This document shows, one piece after another, positions 30,973 to 43,774 of a DNA stretch of 64,000 nt. Source of the DNA: Scilla litardierei (Eukaryota > Streptophyta > Magnoliopsida > Asparagales > Asparagaceae); the NCBI GenBank assembly GCA_030789695.1, contig CM061130.1, positions 9,725,860 to 9,789,859 on the forward strand, in the 5' to 3' direction. The notes below the pieces were generated by a model. It did no database searches, had not been told where the DNA came from, and saw only the letters and a list, made by a program, of their open reading frames with translations. Each line of letters begins with the position of its first letter. The stretch's first letter is position 1. The position numbers and the translations under genes are program-made.

Positions 30973-33900
30973 GTACTCAAGAAAAAGAAAAGGAGCAACA
31001 AATCCAAATTTAGCTCCAAGAATAATTGGATACTCGATAGCGGGTGTTCAAAACACATGACGGGTGACGCTCAATTGCTCTCTGGAGTGGTGCCCATTGC
31101 AAATGGAAACCGGGTAGGCTTAGGAGGCAACAAGAGCGGAAACATCATAGGTGTTGGCAAAGTGGATAATCCTTCTAAACCACTTATAAGTGATGTTTAC
31201 CTTGTTAACGGATTAAACCATAATCTTATTTCAATAAGCCAACTTTGTGACAAAGGTTACAAAGTTAGTTTTGCGAAAAGAATGTGTCATATTTTGAGAA
31301 AAGATAATAATGATTTATTATTTTCCGACACACGCCATAAGGATATATATATATATATATATATATATATCCTAGATCTTCCAAGATCACATGAACAATG
31401 TCTCATTGCCAACACAAGTGAACAACACTTATGGCATCGACGTTTTGGTCATGTGAACTTTGGAACACTCTTTAAACTTTCCAAGTTAAATTCTATTAGA
31501 GGCTTCCCTAAGCTAGTCTTTCAAAAGAAAAGCTTTTGTGACTCGTGTCAACGAGGCAAGCTTCCAAAATCGTCATTTAAACCTAAGAAAAGCATTTCTT
31601 CTAAGCGGCCTATAGAGCTTTTACATCTAGATCTTTTTGGGCCAACTAGAGTTGCTTCATTAGGAAATGTACGTTATGGACTTGTCATCGTTGATGACCT
31701 TTCTAGATTTACTTGGGTAGTTTCCTTAAGTAATAAAAATGATGCTTTTGAAAACTTCACAATATTTGTTAAAAAAGTACAAAATCTCATTGGAACCACC
31801 ATTGTCACTATTCGTAGTGATCATGGAGGGGAATTTGAGAATGAGTCTTTCTCAACTTTTTGTGATGAAGTTAGTATTACTCACACCTTTTCATTCCCTC
31901 GCGCACCTCCTCAAAATGGTGTTGTTGAGAGAAAGAATAGGACGCTAGTGGAATGTGCTCGCACTATGCTTGATGATAGCCAACTTAGCCATCAATTTTG
32001 GGCGGAAGCAGTACATACCGCTTGCTATGTGTTTAATAGGATACTTTTGAGGCCCGGCACCAAACAAACTTGTTATGAATTGTTATTTGGTAGATTGCGT
32101 CAAGTTAAACATTTTCGTGTTTTCGGTGCAAAATGTTTTATTAAAAACACGTATGGTAGTTTGGACAAATTTGATCCAAGATCCGATGAGGGGATATTTG
32201 TTGGATATTCCTCCCGTAGCAAAGCCTACCGGATATACAACAAACGAACCTCAACGATCGAGGAATCACTTCATGTTTCATTTAATGAAGGTTTTGTCCC
32301 TACTAGAATTACTAATGATGATGACTCCATGTATGTCTTATGTGATTCAATTGGTAATTCTAATTCTATTGATTCTAATGTTACTAACCCTACTAATGAA
32401 TCTTTTGAGAATGTTCCTAGTGATCAGGGAATTCCCAAACGGCTTCATACCGTTTGTGACCATCCTCATGAGCAAGTCATTGGCAATATTCATGATAGTG
32501 TCAAGACGAGATCGCAAGTGAACTACTTCGCTCATTGTGCCTTTGCTTCCTCGATAGAGCCAAAGAATATTAATGAAGCGTGCGAAGATGGTGCTTGGAT
32601 CCTTGCCATGGAAGAGGAACTCATTCAATTCGAGAGGAATGAGGTTTGGGAGCTTGTTCCATTGCCATTGAAGAACCACACCGTTATAGGAACGAAGTGG
32701 ATTTTCAAGAACAAGACCGACAAAAACCAAATCGTCGTCCGAAACAAAGCTCGGTTAGTAGCTCAAGGCTATCGGCAAGAGGAAGGTATTGATTTCGAAG
32801 AATCCTTTGCTCCGGTAGCTAGATTAGAATCTATTAGATTATTGTTATCTTTTACATGCCATAAAGATTTTAAACTCTTTCAAATGGATGTAAAAAGTGC
32901 GTTTTAAAACGGAGATGTTGTTGAGGAAGTTTATGTTTCTCAACCTCCGGGTTTTATAAATGAAAATTTTCCAAATCATGTTTTCAAATTTAAGAAAGCT
33001 CTTTACGGTTTGAGACAAGCTCCTCGAGCTTGGTATGACCGTCTAAAGAATTTTCTTTTAGATTTAGGTTTTAAAATGGGAGAAGTTGATTCTACATTAT
33101 TTGTTAAGTATTCAAATAATGATATAATTTTAGTTCAAATTTATGTTGATGATATCATTTTCGGTGCTACTAACTTCACTCTTTGCGAAGAGTTTTCTAA
33201 TGTGATGAAGGATCAATTTGAGATGAGCTACATGGGTGAGCTCAAATATTTCTTAGGTCTCCAAATTCGCCAAATGAATGATGCAATCTTCATCCACCAA
33301 ACCAAGTACACGGTGGAGTTGCTAAAGCGATTTGGAATGGAGAATGCCTCCGGGAAGAAGACTCCAATGAGCACTACTACACATCTTGATAAGGATACGG
33401 GCGGTAAAGATGTAGACATTCGTCTATATCGAGGTATGATAGGTAGTTTACTATATCTTACCGCAAGTAGGCCCGATATTATGTTTGCCGTATGTTTATG
33501 TGCTCGTTATCAGTCTCAACCTAAGGAATCTCACTTAGTAGTGGTAAAACGTATTTTCCGTTATCTAAGTTACACACTTGATTTTGGATTACTTTATCCA
33601 AAATCTAGCACATATGAGTTAATCTCATATAGTGACGCAGATTATGCGGGATGCAAATCCGACAGGAAAAGTACTAGTGGCACTTGCCATTTTATAGGAA
33701 ATTCTCTTGTCTCTTGGTTTTCCAAGAAGCAGAATTCCGTATCACTTTCAACCACCGAGGCGTAATATATTGCCGCCAATGCTGCGTGTGCTCATGTTCT
33801 TTGGATGACACACACTCTTAAAGACTTTGGTATAAACTGTGATACTTGCCCTATCATGGTGGACAACCAAAGTGCAATATGCCTCTCTAAGAATCCGGTA

Positions 33901-34092
33901 CACCATTCCCGTTCTAAACACATAGATGTCCGTCACCATTTCTTAGATGATCATGTTGCTAAAAAGGACATCATATTAGTGTACGTTGAAACCCAGAAGC
34001 AAATCGCCGATATTTTCACGAAACCCCTAAAGGAAGACTCCTTTGTGCGGTTGCGTCGAGAATTGGGGATTATGGGTGAATCCGAGATTTAG
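30973..34092 (+). pseudogene. pol: E1 Sirevirus pol: protease, integrase, RT, RNase H
   Basis: One frame from 30973 (after TAG) to 34092, about 1040 codons, in a different frame from gag start. Order is Copia: aspartic protease ([11 protein letters not shown], 31027), integrase zinc finger (H-x3-H at [15 protein letters not shown]), integrase catalytic Asp (LDLFGP), Asp (RSDHGGEF) and Glu ([10 protein letters not shown]) all present, reverse transcriptase ([20 protein letters not shown] near 33141) and RNase H (SYSDADYAGC, ending IMGESEI). Only two stops interrupt it: TAA at 32905-32907 in the NGD-preceding Leu codon and TAA at 33763-33765 in the AEY motif. This is the most complete pol in the window. 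An in-frame TA microsatellite lies at 31343-31370. Confidence 0.88.
31343..31370. repeat. TA microsatellite inside E1 pol
   Basis: About 14 TA units that keep the pol frame open as alternating Ile/Tyr between protease and integrase. Usually a shorter Ile-Tyr stretch is found here in Sireviruses (inference). Confidence 0.85.
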
Positions 34093-34189
34093 GATTCATA
34101 TTTTGTTCAATAATCTTGCATGCTATTAAATTTCGTTTTATTTGCACATGCTAGATGTATTGGAATTTTCTGGATTTTTGGTTGAATTT

Positions 34190-34735
34190 TATATTTACAA
34201 TATAACACGAAATACTAAATACTTAAAAATTAAAAAAATTAACATTGAAGAATAATATTATTTATAATTTTCTTTCATGCAGAAATAATGTATTAGATTA
34301 ACCCATTTTAATGATAAATATTTTTCATTAGTAAAGCTTAAAAAAATAGAAAATAGGATTTGAAGATGGTGGGTTGGAGTTGCCCATCCTCAAAATAAGC
34401 ATCTTTTAGAGATATTCCATTTTGAAGGGGTTTTTTTAGAGATTTGGGTTGGAGTTGCTCTAGGGAATTGGAGCAATCAAAATGAAGCGTATAATAAGTC
34501 ATTGATCTTACAGTAATGCAATGGATCTCGGGAATCAACAATTATTTACTCAACGCACAAACCGCGTAATACCAACGCGAAAATCGCGTAATCCCAATTA
34601 TTTTAGCATCTGGATCAAAATAGGTTAATTACTCTCCGTGCAAAACAAGGAAACTCAACAATTTTTCGCCTTGATCAACATTGATGCTAATAGGAAAATT
34701 ACTCCCAAAAATACTACTCTCCACTAAGATTTTTT
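34190..34735. other. AT-rich insertion or filler between E1 and the E2 LTR
   Basis: After the E1 3' untranslated start, similarity to E2's spacer fades. About 545 bp of AT-rich DNA intervene, with a GGGTTGGAGTTGC phrase twice (about 34371 and 34446) and two GCGTAAT(A/C)CCAA phrases near 34564. No E1 3' LTR start is present. Not identified. Confidence 0.4.
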
Positions 34736-36222
34736 AATGATTTGGTTTTGATGATGAACACACAAAAATATTGTATACTAATTCTCTTTGAGCGCAGTTA
34801 TGGAGATCGTCGCCAATTTACATTGTAGATCTCAAGCGACGTCTCAAGATTTCTTTAGAGCGCATGATCGTTGTGCCTGAAGCTTCGTTGAAGCTCAAGG
34901 AGTTGTTTATGAAGTCAAGGGATTCAGGCTCATCATGTTGAAGCTTTGAAGATGGTTTGTCGTGTATATTTATATAGTCTTCTAGCTTCGTTTCATAGAA
35001 TGTTAAGCCTTGAGTCTTACTTGCCTAGTAATCCTCATGTCTATCCTATCTTATCTCTAGGATTGTCTTAGAAGCCATTAGGAAGAGTTCCTTAGCTTAA
35101 TGCTTCTTTTCATGGCTTTTTGTGCATCTTAATTGGTTCAAGTAGAAGAACCAATCGACTAGATGACAATCTAATCGGTTAGAAATTCTTCTTGAACCGA
35201 CTAGTTGTCTTTGTGTATTTTAGCCTATTCACTATTGACCAATTAGTCGGTCCAAGAAGATTCACCGACCGACTAGTTCTCAAACTAGTCGGTTAGTGTT
35301 TCTTCCTAGACCGACTAGTTTACCCTTCTTAATTTCACTCAATTCTCTGTTTGAATCTAGTCGGTCCAAGAAGGTTCACCGATCGACTAGTTCATCAACT
35401 AATCGATCAGTGATTCTTCTTAGACCGATTAAGCTGCTTTATTTTTCCAGCCGTTGGAGATTTTATTTTCACGATTTTTCTTGATCCGTTTTGATTCTTT
35501 CCCTATATGTTTGATATGTTTCAAACATGGAAATTCCTCTAATATGAGAGAGGATTCAGATCTATTTTCAGATCTATCGATTATCAATTTTCTAAGGGCT
35601 CTCTCTTGAAAATCTCTTTCTCCTTTGTGACCTAATTTCTCAAAGAGATTTTCAGCTGGTGTGCGTTCATAATCCTGAAAGGTTGAATCACGATCATCAT
35701 CATCCTAGCCATCTTCCTCTGTCCATCTTGGTGGTGCTAGGGTTTCGTGATCATCTTTTCTCATCATCTCTCCTTGCCCTAGTACCGTAAGTATTTCTCA
35801 AGTCATAGGATTTTGCGGTGAATGTCTCTTATTTCAATTAACTTGGTATTTGAGTTTATCTCTCGGTTTGTGAGAGGTACGTGATCCCGGTTTGTGGGAG
35901 TCACGAGTTAATCGCTGTATTGATATATCTTGTAGAATTTTCTACAAGAAGTTTTCGTGAAAGCTTGAGTTAGTGGATTCTAACTCAAGTAGCCGGAAGA
36001 AATCCGCGTGTCTGGGATTTAGGATCACCGGGAACAAGTCGGGTAGACTTGGGTGGATCCGAACCCATTATATCTATTGTTTGTGTTGTGTTATTCTTGT
36101 TGTTCTTATTTATTCCACATAGTTGTTTGTGATTGCAAAATAATTAGGAATTATACTCATGATTATTTTAAAGTACTATTCACCCCCTCTAGTACTTGTG
36201 CAGTAGCTTCCAGTGCATTACA
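34736..36222 (+). repeat. 5' LTR of Sirevirus E2 (first ~20 bp missing)
   Basis: Matches 52769-54254 from GATTTGGTTTTGATGATGAAC to GTGCATTACA, but the terminal TGTTGAG block is absent. It carries two to three palindromic GACCGACTAG...CTAGTCGGT units (35150-35440). Confidence 0.8.
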
Positions 36223-36224
36223 TT

Positions 36225-36236
36225 TGGTATCAAAGC
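36225..36236 (+). promoter_or_regulatory. Primer-binding site of E2 with one substitution
   Basis: TGGTATCAAAGC, one G-to-A change from the canonical TGGTATCAGAGC. Confidence 0.8.
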
Positions 36237-36249
36237 CAAGTTCATAGCT

Positions 36250-37296
36250 ATGATAAACAACGACAACAAAGCCGTTCGACCACCTCCCGACTACAGCTCC
36301 TACAAAAATAGTGAAGGAGCCTCTTCAGGGGTCGAAAGATACTCCTCAACCAGGCCTCCTCACTTCAACGGTACCAACTATGGGTACTGGAAATGCCGGA
36401 TGGAAACCTTCCTCCGGAGCGCATCACTTTAGAGAGCCACATTAACAGAGTACGTTGAGCCCACTGAAGAAGACTTCACACAGTGGACTCCCGCGGAGGT
36501 CGCCGCGGAGGTGAGTAATGCCAAGGCAATGAATACCTTACAATGTGCATTGGAGCCTGAAGATTTCAACAAAATATGCACCTGTAAGAGTGTATATCAG
36601 ATTTGAAATCAACTCCTCATCTTACACGAGGGAACGAGCAGGGTAAAACCCTCTAAACTCACTGTTGCTAACAAAGAGTTCGAGTTATTTCACATGGAAC
36701 AGTGTGAAAGAATTAAGGAGTACTATGCTAGTTTCGTGGATCTAACCAACGAATTGGAAGCTCTTGGGAAGACCTATACCCAAGAAGAGAAAGTCGCAAA
36801 GATCATTGATGGACTTCCTTCGAGTTGGGAAAGCAAAATACACTATCGATGAAGGTAATGATATGTCAAAATATATTGTTGTTCAACTAATGGGTACCTT
36901 GATGTCTTATGAGGTACGAAAGGACATCAAGATTAAGATGCGGGACAAGATGCAGGCGTTCTTGAAGCAAGAAGAGCCGAAGAAAAAGGTGATTGCTTTC
37001 AAGGCTGCCCCTACCACACCTACCTATAGTGAAGAATCAGAAACTGAGTTGGACATGGAATCTTTGGCCATCATGGAAAGAAGTTCAACTGGTTTTTCCG
37101 AAAAGGTAATTTCAAGAACAAATCCAAAGTTAGTTCTACAAATGCCTCTGCTCCTTTGTGTTTCAAATGCAATAAGCCAGGACAAATCAAGGTCGATTGT
37201 CCTCTCAACAAACAAAAAGAGAAGTGGAAGGCACCCAAGTTCGAAAAGTCAAGAAAGTACAAGAAGGAGTACAAGAAAGGGCTTGTCGGTACATTC
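36250..37296 (+). pseudogene. gag: E2 gag, part 1 (interrupted by E3)
   Basis: Starts at ATG 36250 (MINNDNKAVRPPPDYS) and aligns with E1 gag through the core and the zinc knuckle (CFKCNKPGQIKVDC, where the conserved His is Gln). Stops occur at 36430-36432 (TAG) and about 36603 (TGA), both at Trp codons of relatives, and there are frameshifts near 36830 and 37070. It is cut at 37296 by E3 and resumes at 43775. Confidence 0.85.
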
Positions 37297-38373
37297 TGTA
37301 GTGCCCTAGGAAGCCACTGCACATGTACTAGAGGGGGGGGGGGTGAATAGTACTTTTAAAATAACGATGAGTGTTATTCCTAATTATCGTGCAATTAACA
37401 AACAACGATGCGGAATAACTACAATCAAGAAATAATGCAAACGCAAACAAAATGGTTTAATGGGTTCGGATCCAACCAAGTCTCCCCGACTTGTTCCCGG
37501 TGATCCTACGTCCCAACCACCCGGATCCCTTCCGGATACTTGAGTTAGAAAACCTCTAACCCAAGATTTCCAATATGACCACTTGCGAAAACCTCACAAG
37601 TGCAATCGACCTACAATCGATGACTGTGAATCCCACAACCCGGGATCACGCAAAACCTCTCACAACCGAGAGTATACAATTCAAATATAACTGAAATGAA
37701 ATGCTTACCAACAAAATACCTATGCCTTGAGATTTCTTACCAAATTAGGGCAAAGAGGATTTTGATGGAGGAAGAGTCACCAAACCCTAGCTTCAAGAAG
37801 ATGACCAGCAATGGAAGCCTAGGGATGAGATGCTGACATAGAATCAAGCCATTGGCTTGGAAGGCTCACAACCAATGAATCTCTCTTGAGGAATAAGAGT
37901 GAGGGAGAGATTCTTGAGAATGGGAGAGCTTGAAGATGAGAGTTGAAAGCTTCTCTTTTAATCAATAGAACTCTGGAAAAATAGCAGCCTTAGATCCTAT
38001 GAAATAACCCCTCCAGGTATTTAAAGGATCAAGGGAAAAGAGAGAAAGAAACATTCTACAAAACGAAGCATATAATGTAAGTCCTACTCAAGGCTTAACA
38101 TTCTACAAAACGAAGCAAGAAGACTATAAAATAAACCTTAACGATCCGTCTTCAAAGCTTCAATCTTCATTCTCGACTTAAAAGAAGGTACAAAAGCTTC
38201 AACGAAGCTTTAGGCATGCGATCACGCGCTTTGAGAAGTCTTGAGACGTCACTTTGGATGTTCACATGAATTTGGCGACGATCTCCATAACCGCGCTCAC
38301 AAATTGTTAGTTCATGATATATTTATGTTTGCTCATCATCCAAAACCAAATCCGGGGAGTCCAATACTCAACA
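37297..38373 (-). repeat. 3' LTR of E3 (palindromic array deleted)
   Basis: 1077 bp against 1733 bp for the partner. The whole palindromic array is replaced at 38053-38070 by an 18-bp word copied from 38100-38117. Confidence 0.9.
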
Positions 38374-39638
38374 TTCTCCCCCTTTTTGGTGATGACAAAC
38401 CAACATAAATAATAATAAAAAATAATGAACTAAATTGAATATACTTACTCCCCCTGCATTGATGACACATTAGTTCCATATGAAATAATAAGCACATACA
38501 TCAAGCAGACGAGGAAAGTAAAAATTCAAATCCAATATTTGAAATTTAGGATTTGAAATCCATTTTTATATCTTAACTCCCCCTGAATCTAACATATCAA
38601 ATTAGATTCATGGAAAATTATCATTTAGCACATGCCATTATTATATCTCTCCCCCGTTAGCATAATCCAAAAAGAGCGGGAGGAAGCCAATGACAATAAA
38701 TCATGGCCAAATAATTCATTAAGCATGGGAGTCTAAGAATACGACCACGTTTCATATGACACCAAAATAAAATTCGAATAAAATCAAAGCGTGTCAATGA
38801 GACCATAGTCGAAAATCGAAAACTTAAATCATCAAAATATCAAATGTAAATTCACTTATTGATGAAATGAATTTACTCTCCAATATCAACATTTATAGCT
38901 ATTTTAGTGCATGGAAAACAATTCTATGTTTTCATACAACTAAAGCTATTGAATCAAAATAAATCGACGAGCGACGAAATCAATATCAGAGACATACATA
39001 AAATGTGCACAAAGGAATGAACCATCAGAAGAGTGGTGCACATCATAGAATATCAAATGTCACAATATCGATCGAAAATGAACATAAAGTAAAAGCACAT
39101 CAAAACTAAGTGAAGTGTGCGATGAGAAGTGACAAGGTGATAAAAGTAATACGAAATCATCATAATAACTTTTAAAACATGTAATGCCAAAAATAGATAT
39201 GAATTTCAAAGCATTTATGGCATTCACAATTCAATCATACTAGGAGAAACAAAATGATACCAATGTAAAGAAATAGATTCTAACCAAGCATGCATTCAAC
39301 CCTCATGGATACCAAATGTAATATCATACTTACAACATTAAGCTCCCCCTACATTGGTGCATTACCTAAGCACCATCAACTCCGTTTGAATGAAAGTCTT
39401 CGCAAATTGAGGAGTTGTAAGGGTTGGTATCCCACGGTGGATTGAACCTAGAAAACTTCATTTTGGTATCCAAAACCCCTTTTGGATCCAATGGGTTAGA
39501 CAACAAATTTGAAATACAAAATTAAAATAATTGTAACCCATGAGTTAATGTAATCAAAATCAATTTTATAATCAAATGCCTTGGTACCCATAACATGATC
39601 ATAAACTCATGGTACCAAGCATTGAAGAGTTAAAGGAA
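38374..39638 (-). promoter_or_regulatory. E3 3' spacer with several polypurine tracts
   Basis: CTCCCCCT-type words (GGGGGAG on the coding strand) lie at 38376, 38451, 38577, 38650 and 39344; the first abuts the LTR. Multiplied polypurine tracts are a described Sirevirus feature. Parts match the E0/E2 spacer (GTTTTCATACAA near 38930). No pol-derived motif was found in it. Confidence 0.65.
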
Positions 39639-41990
39639 CTAACCCTTCGGAAACCAAGTCCAAGAGGAACTTGAATTTCCAACATAATCATCATTCAAAA
39701 TAACATCATTAATATAGGATTGCACATAAACATTCATATCATGATTGCTTGTGTTCTTGGGACCCCAAATAGTGTAAATTTTGGGAATCCTCTTCCTAGT
39801 GGTTGCATGCACAAAAGGTTGATTTCTATGTGGTGCATGTGGCCTAGGAGCATGAGATCTAGCAATAGCATTATGATGAGCATGAGATCCATGATGTGGT
39901 GTAGCATACATACGTGGATAAGCATGAGGTGTGTATGCATGAGGATGATTATGAGAGAAGGCATTCACATGTGGATTAGATGTGTGAACATAAGCATTAG
40001 GATGTGCATGAGCATGATTACGTGCATGTGGGTGTCTCATATGAGTGTTTGCACGTGCTCGTGGGTGCGGAGCATAAAAATCATTATTTGCATGCACCGG
40101 TGGAGTAGGATGTGTGTTCCTACGTGGCATAGCATGTAAGTACAAAAATGCATGACCCCTCTTTGGAGGTCTACCCAAAGTGGGTTTCTTTCCAATCGGG
40201 GGTGTGTACGAAGTGGAAGCACTATTGGTAGGAGAACTACCAATGGGGTGTTTGCTCCCACTCGTCGAGGCATAGGATGTCGGCCTAACAAAGGTGGTAG
40301 GCTATTTGGATGAGTCTCCCATCTTATACCCCAAGCCAATGTGGTGTTTGGCCTGAAGTAAGTCATTTAGGATATTATCCAAATGGCCCTTACCTTTATT
40401 GAAATCATTGATACAGCCTAACGTGCACTCATACTTCTCTTTGAGAGAATGCAAAGAAGCATCCAAAGTGGATACTTGCGATGTGAGTGCATAAACACGT
40501 GATTTGAGATTCTTATTCTCAATACTCAAAGTTGAGTTTTGAGACGTCAAATCCGCTATCACATGTTCATCCGAATTCTCAACAAGAACATGCTCAAGTT
40601 GAGATTTGAGGGACTTCACCTCATTTCTCAACAAGCCAGTATGAGTAAGCAAACTTGCTTTCTCATTGGCGAGTGTCTCAACAATGGTGTCATTGTTGGT
40701 GATGGTAGACTTAGGAGAGGTTTGGAGGCTAACAAGTTCATCTTTGGTCTTATTATATCTATCTACTAATTTAGTAAATTTAGACCAAATTTCTTGGTTT
40801 GCTAACCTCATTTCATCAATATTAGGTTCTCCGATTTCATCCTCGCTACCATCCTCGCTTTCATCCTCGCTATCATCGAATGAGGACTTTCGATCTTTTG
40901 CCTCATTATCCATGAAGCAAAGTTTTGCTTTCTCCACATGTCCAACATCCGACTCTCCACTTGAGGAATCCTCCTCGGAGTTAGTGAATGTGCCAACAAG
41001 TCCTTTCATGTACTTTCTCGACTTGTCGTACTTCGATGCTTTCCCCTTCTCCTTGTGTTTGTAGAGAGGACAATCCGGTTTGATGTGTCCTGGCTTGTTG
41101 CATTTATAACACACGGGAGTAGAAGCATTAGTCGAACTAACTTTAGATTTATTCAAAGATATACCTTCTCGGAGGAATCGATAGAACTTCCTTGCCATAT
41201 GGGCAATGGATTCCATGTCCAATTCATCTTCCGATTATTCATCATCGGTAGATGGAGCGGCCTTGAAGGCAATCGCCTTTTTCTTTGGCTCATCTTGCTT
41301 CAAGTACACTTTCATCTTTTCCTTCATTCGAATCTTACTATCCTTGCGTACCTCGTAAGACAACAAGGTACCCATTAGTTGTATGACGGTATATTTATTC
41401 ATGTCGTTACCTTCCTCGATGGCGAAGGTACGCTTTTCCCAATATGATGGAAGACCATCGATAATCTTTGCGACTTTCTCCTTTTGGGTATAGACCTTCC
41501 CAAGAGCTTCCAAGTCGTTTGATATATCCACGAAGTGAGCGTAATATTCCTTCATGGTTTCGCCCTGCTCCATATGAAACAACTCAAATTCTTTATTAGC
41601 AACGACGAGTTTAGAATCTTTTACCGTACTCGATCCTTCGTGCAATATGAGGAGTTGGTTCCATATTTGATATGCACTCTTACATGTGCATATCTTGTTG
41701 AAGTCCTCGGGCTCCAACGCACAATTCAAGGCATTCATTGCCTTGGCATTGGCTACTTCTGCGACGACCTTCGCGGAAGTCCACTTCGCGAAATCTTCTT
41801 CGGAAGGCTCGATATACTCCGTCATGGTGGCTCTCCATAGTGAAGCGCTCCGGAGGAAAATTTGCATCCGGCATTTCCAGTACCCATAGTTGGTACCGTT
41901 GAAGTGTGGAGGCCTGACTGAGGATAGTCCTTCCATAACTGAAGAAGCTCCATCGCGGTTCTTGAAGACGTTGTAGTCGTTGTTCGTCAT
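39639..41990 (-). pseudogene. gag: E3 Sirevirus gag (two stops, one frame)
   Basis: 784 codons in a single frame from ATG 41990 (MTNNDYNVFKNRDGASS) to the stop after WTWFPKG. The order is gag core (FNGTNYGYWKCRMQIFL), zinc knuckle (CYKCNKPGHIKPDC), acidic Glu/Asp/Ser stretch, coiled coil (LSIENKNLKSRVYALTSQV) and a striking tail made of His-Ala/His-Pro couplets (HARNHAHAHPNAYVH). Stops at 41235-41237 and 40302-40304 interrupt it; otherwise it is the best preserved Sirevirus gag here. With no pol in E3, mobility must have relied on another element's enzymes. Confidence 0.88.
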
Positions 41991-42027
41991 AGCTTTGAAC
42001 TTTGGCTATGTGTAGCTTTGAACCTTG

Positions 42028-42039
42028 GCTCTGATACCA
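42028..42039 (-). promoter_or_regulatory. Primer-binding site of E3
   Basis: Minus-strand TGGTATCAGAGC, two bases from the 5' LTR. Confidence 0.92.
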
Positions 42040-42041
42040 AT

Positions 42042-43774
42042 TGTAGTGCCTTAGGAAGCCACTGCACATGTACTAGAGGGGGGGGTGAATAGTACTTTTA
42101 AAATAACGAGGAGTGTTATTCCTAATTATCGTGCAATTAACAAAAAACGATGCGGAATAACTACAATCAAGAAATAATGCAAACACAAACAAAATGGTTT
42201 AATGGGTTCTGATCCACCCAAGTCTCCCCGACTTGTTCCCGGTGATCCTACGTCCCAACCACCCGGATCCCTTCCGGATACTTGAGTTAGAAAACCTCTA
42301 ACCCAAGATTTCCAATATGACCACTTGCGAAAACCTCACAAGTGCAATCGACCTACAATCGATGACCGTGAATCCCACAACCCGGGATCACGCAAAACCT
42401 CTCACAACCGAGAGTATACAATTCAAATATAACTGAAATGAAATGCTTACCAACAAAATACCTATGCCTTGAGATTTCTTACCAAATTAGGGCAAAGAGG
42501 ATTTTGATGGAGGAAGAGTCACCAAACCCTAGCTTCAAGAAGATGACCAGCAATGGAAGCCTAGGGATGAGATGATGACATAGAATCAAGCCATTGGCTT
42601 GGAAGGCTCACAACCAATGAATCTCTCTTGAGGAATAAGAGTGAGGGAGAGATTCTTGAGAATGGGAGAGCTTGAAGATGAGAGTTGAAAGCTTCTCTTT
42701 TAATCAATAGAAGTCTGAAAAAATAGCAGCCTTAGATCCTATGAAATAACCCCTCCAGGTATTTAAAGGATCAAGGGAAAAGAGAGAAAGAAACGTCGCT
42801 TTCAAATCTCCAACGGAACTAAATCTGAAGCAGACTAGTCGGTCAAAGAACAACCACTGACCGACTAGTTCATAAACTAGTCGGTCGGTGAAACAACATG
42901 AACCGACTAAGAGATGAACAGTGAACAGATGAAGTTTCAGACCTAAAGAACTATTCGGTCCAAGAATACTTTCTGACCGACTAGTTTCTCAACTAGTCGG
43001 TCGGTCAGTTAACTTAGACCGACTAAGAGTCAAAAACTATTAGTCAGAATACAAATTGATTTAGTCGGTCCAAGAACAAATGTTGATCGACTAGATTATC
43101 AACTAGTCGGTCACCAAACGTTCTTAGACCGACTAACGATAAACAGTAGCTCAGGAGAAAATTGGCATGTACAGTAAAGCTCAACTAGTCGGTCCAAGAA
43201 GGATCACTGACCGACTAGTTCACCAACTAGTCGGTCGGTGAGTCAACATAGACCGACTAACTGTAAACAGTAAAGAGCTTAGAATAGAGAAGGCAAACTA
43301 GTCGGTCCAAGAAGCTTTGCTGACCGACTAGATCACCATCTAGTCGGTTGGTTCTTCTTCTTGAACCAACTAACATGCACTAGAAGTCCCGAATCGAAGC
43401 GCGATGCTTCGGGAAAGATCGAACGGACTTCTACTAAGATCCTAGCTCTAAGATATGAGCGATATGAAGAATATAATGTAAGTACTACTCAAGGCTTAAC
43501 CTTCTACAAAACGAAGCAAGAAGACTATAAAATAAACCTTAACGATCCATCTTCAAAGCTTCAATCTTCATTCTCGACTTCAAAGAAGGTACAAAAGCTT
43601 CAACGAAGCTTTAGGTATGCGATCACGCGCTTTGAAAAGTCTTGAGTCATCGCTTTGGATGTTCACATGAATTTGGCGACGATCTCCATAACTGCGCTCA
43701 TAAATTGTTAGTTCATGATATATTTATGTTTGCTCATCATCCAAAACCAAATCCGGGGAGTCCAATACTCAACA
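42042..43774 (-). repeat. 5' LTR of E3
   Basis: 1733 bp. The palindromic array (about 42830-43375, five units with GACCGACTAGTT...AACTAGTCGGTC) lies upstream of a TTTAAATA TATA-like box (minus, about 42758-42768). Confidence 0.9.

Larger units (their letters stand above)
37297..43774 (-). mobile_element. Gag-only Sirevirus E3, complete with target duplication
   Basis: LTRs at 37297-38373 and 42042-43774, with CATTC duplicated at 37292-37296 and 43775-43779. Primer-binding site, gag and polypurine tract are in order on the minus strand. There is no pol: 1.27 kb of non-coding spacer separates the gag stop (39639) from the LTR. The E2 gag text reads on from one side to the other, so the insertion is unambiguous. 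Same LTR family as E1. Confidence 0.92.

Noticed and set aside
42836..43375. Second CRISPR-like pattern
   Set aside because: Same LTR array in E3, opposite orientation.
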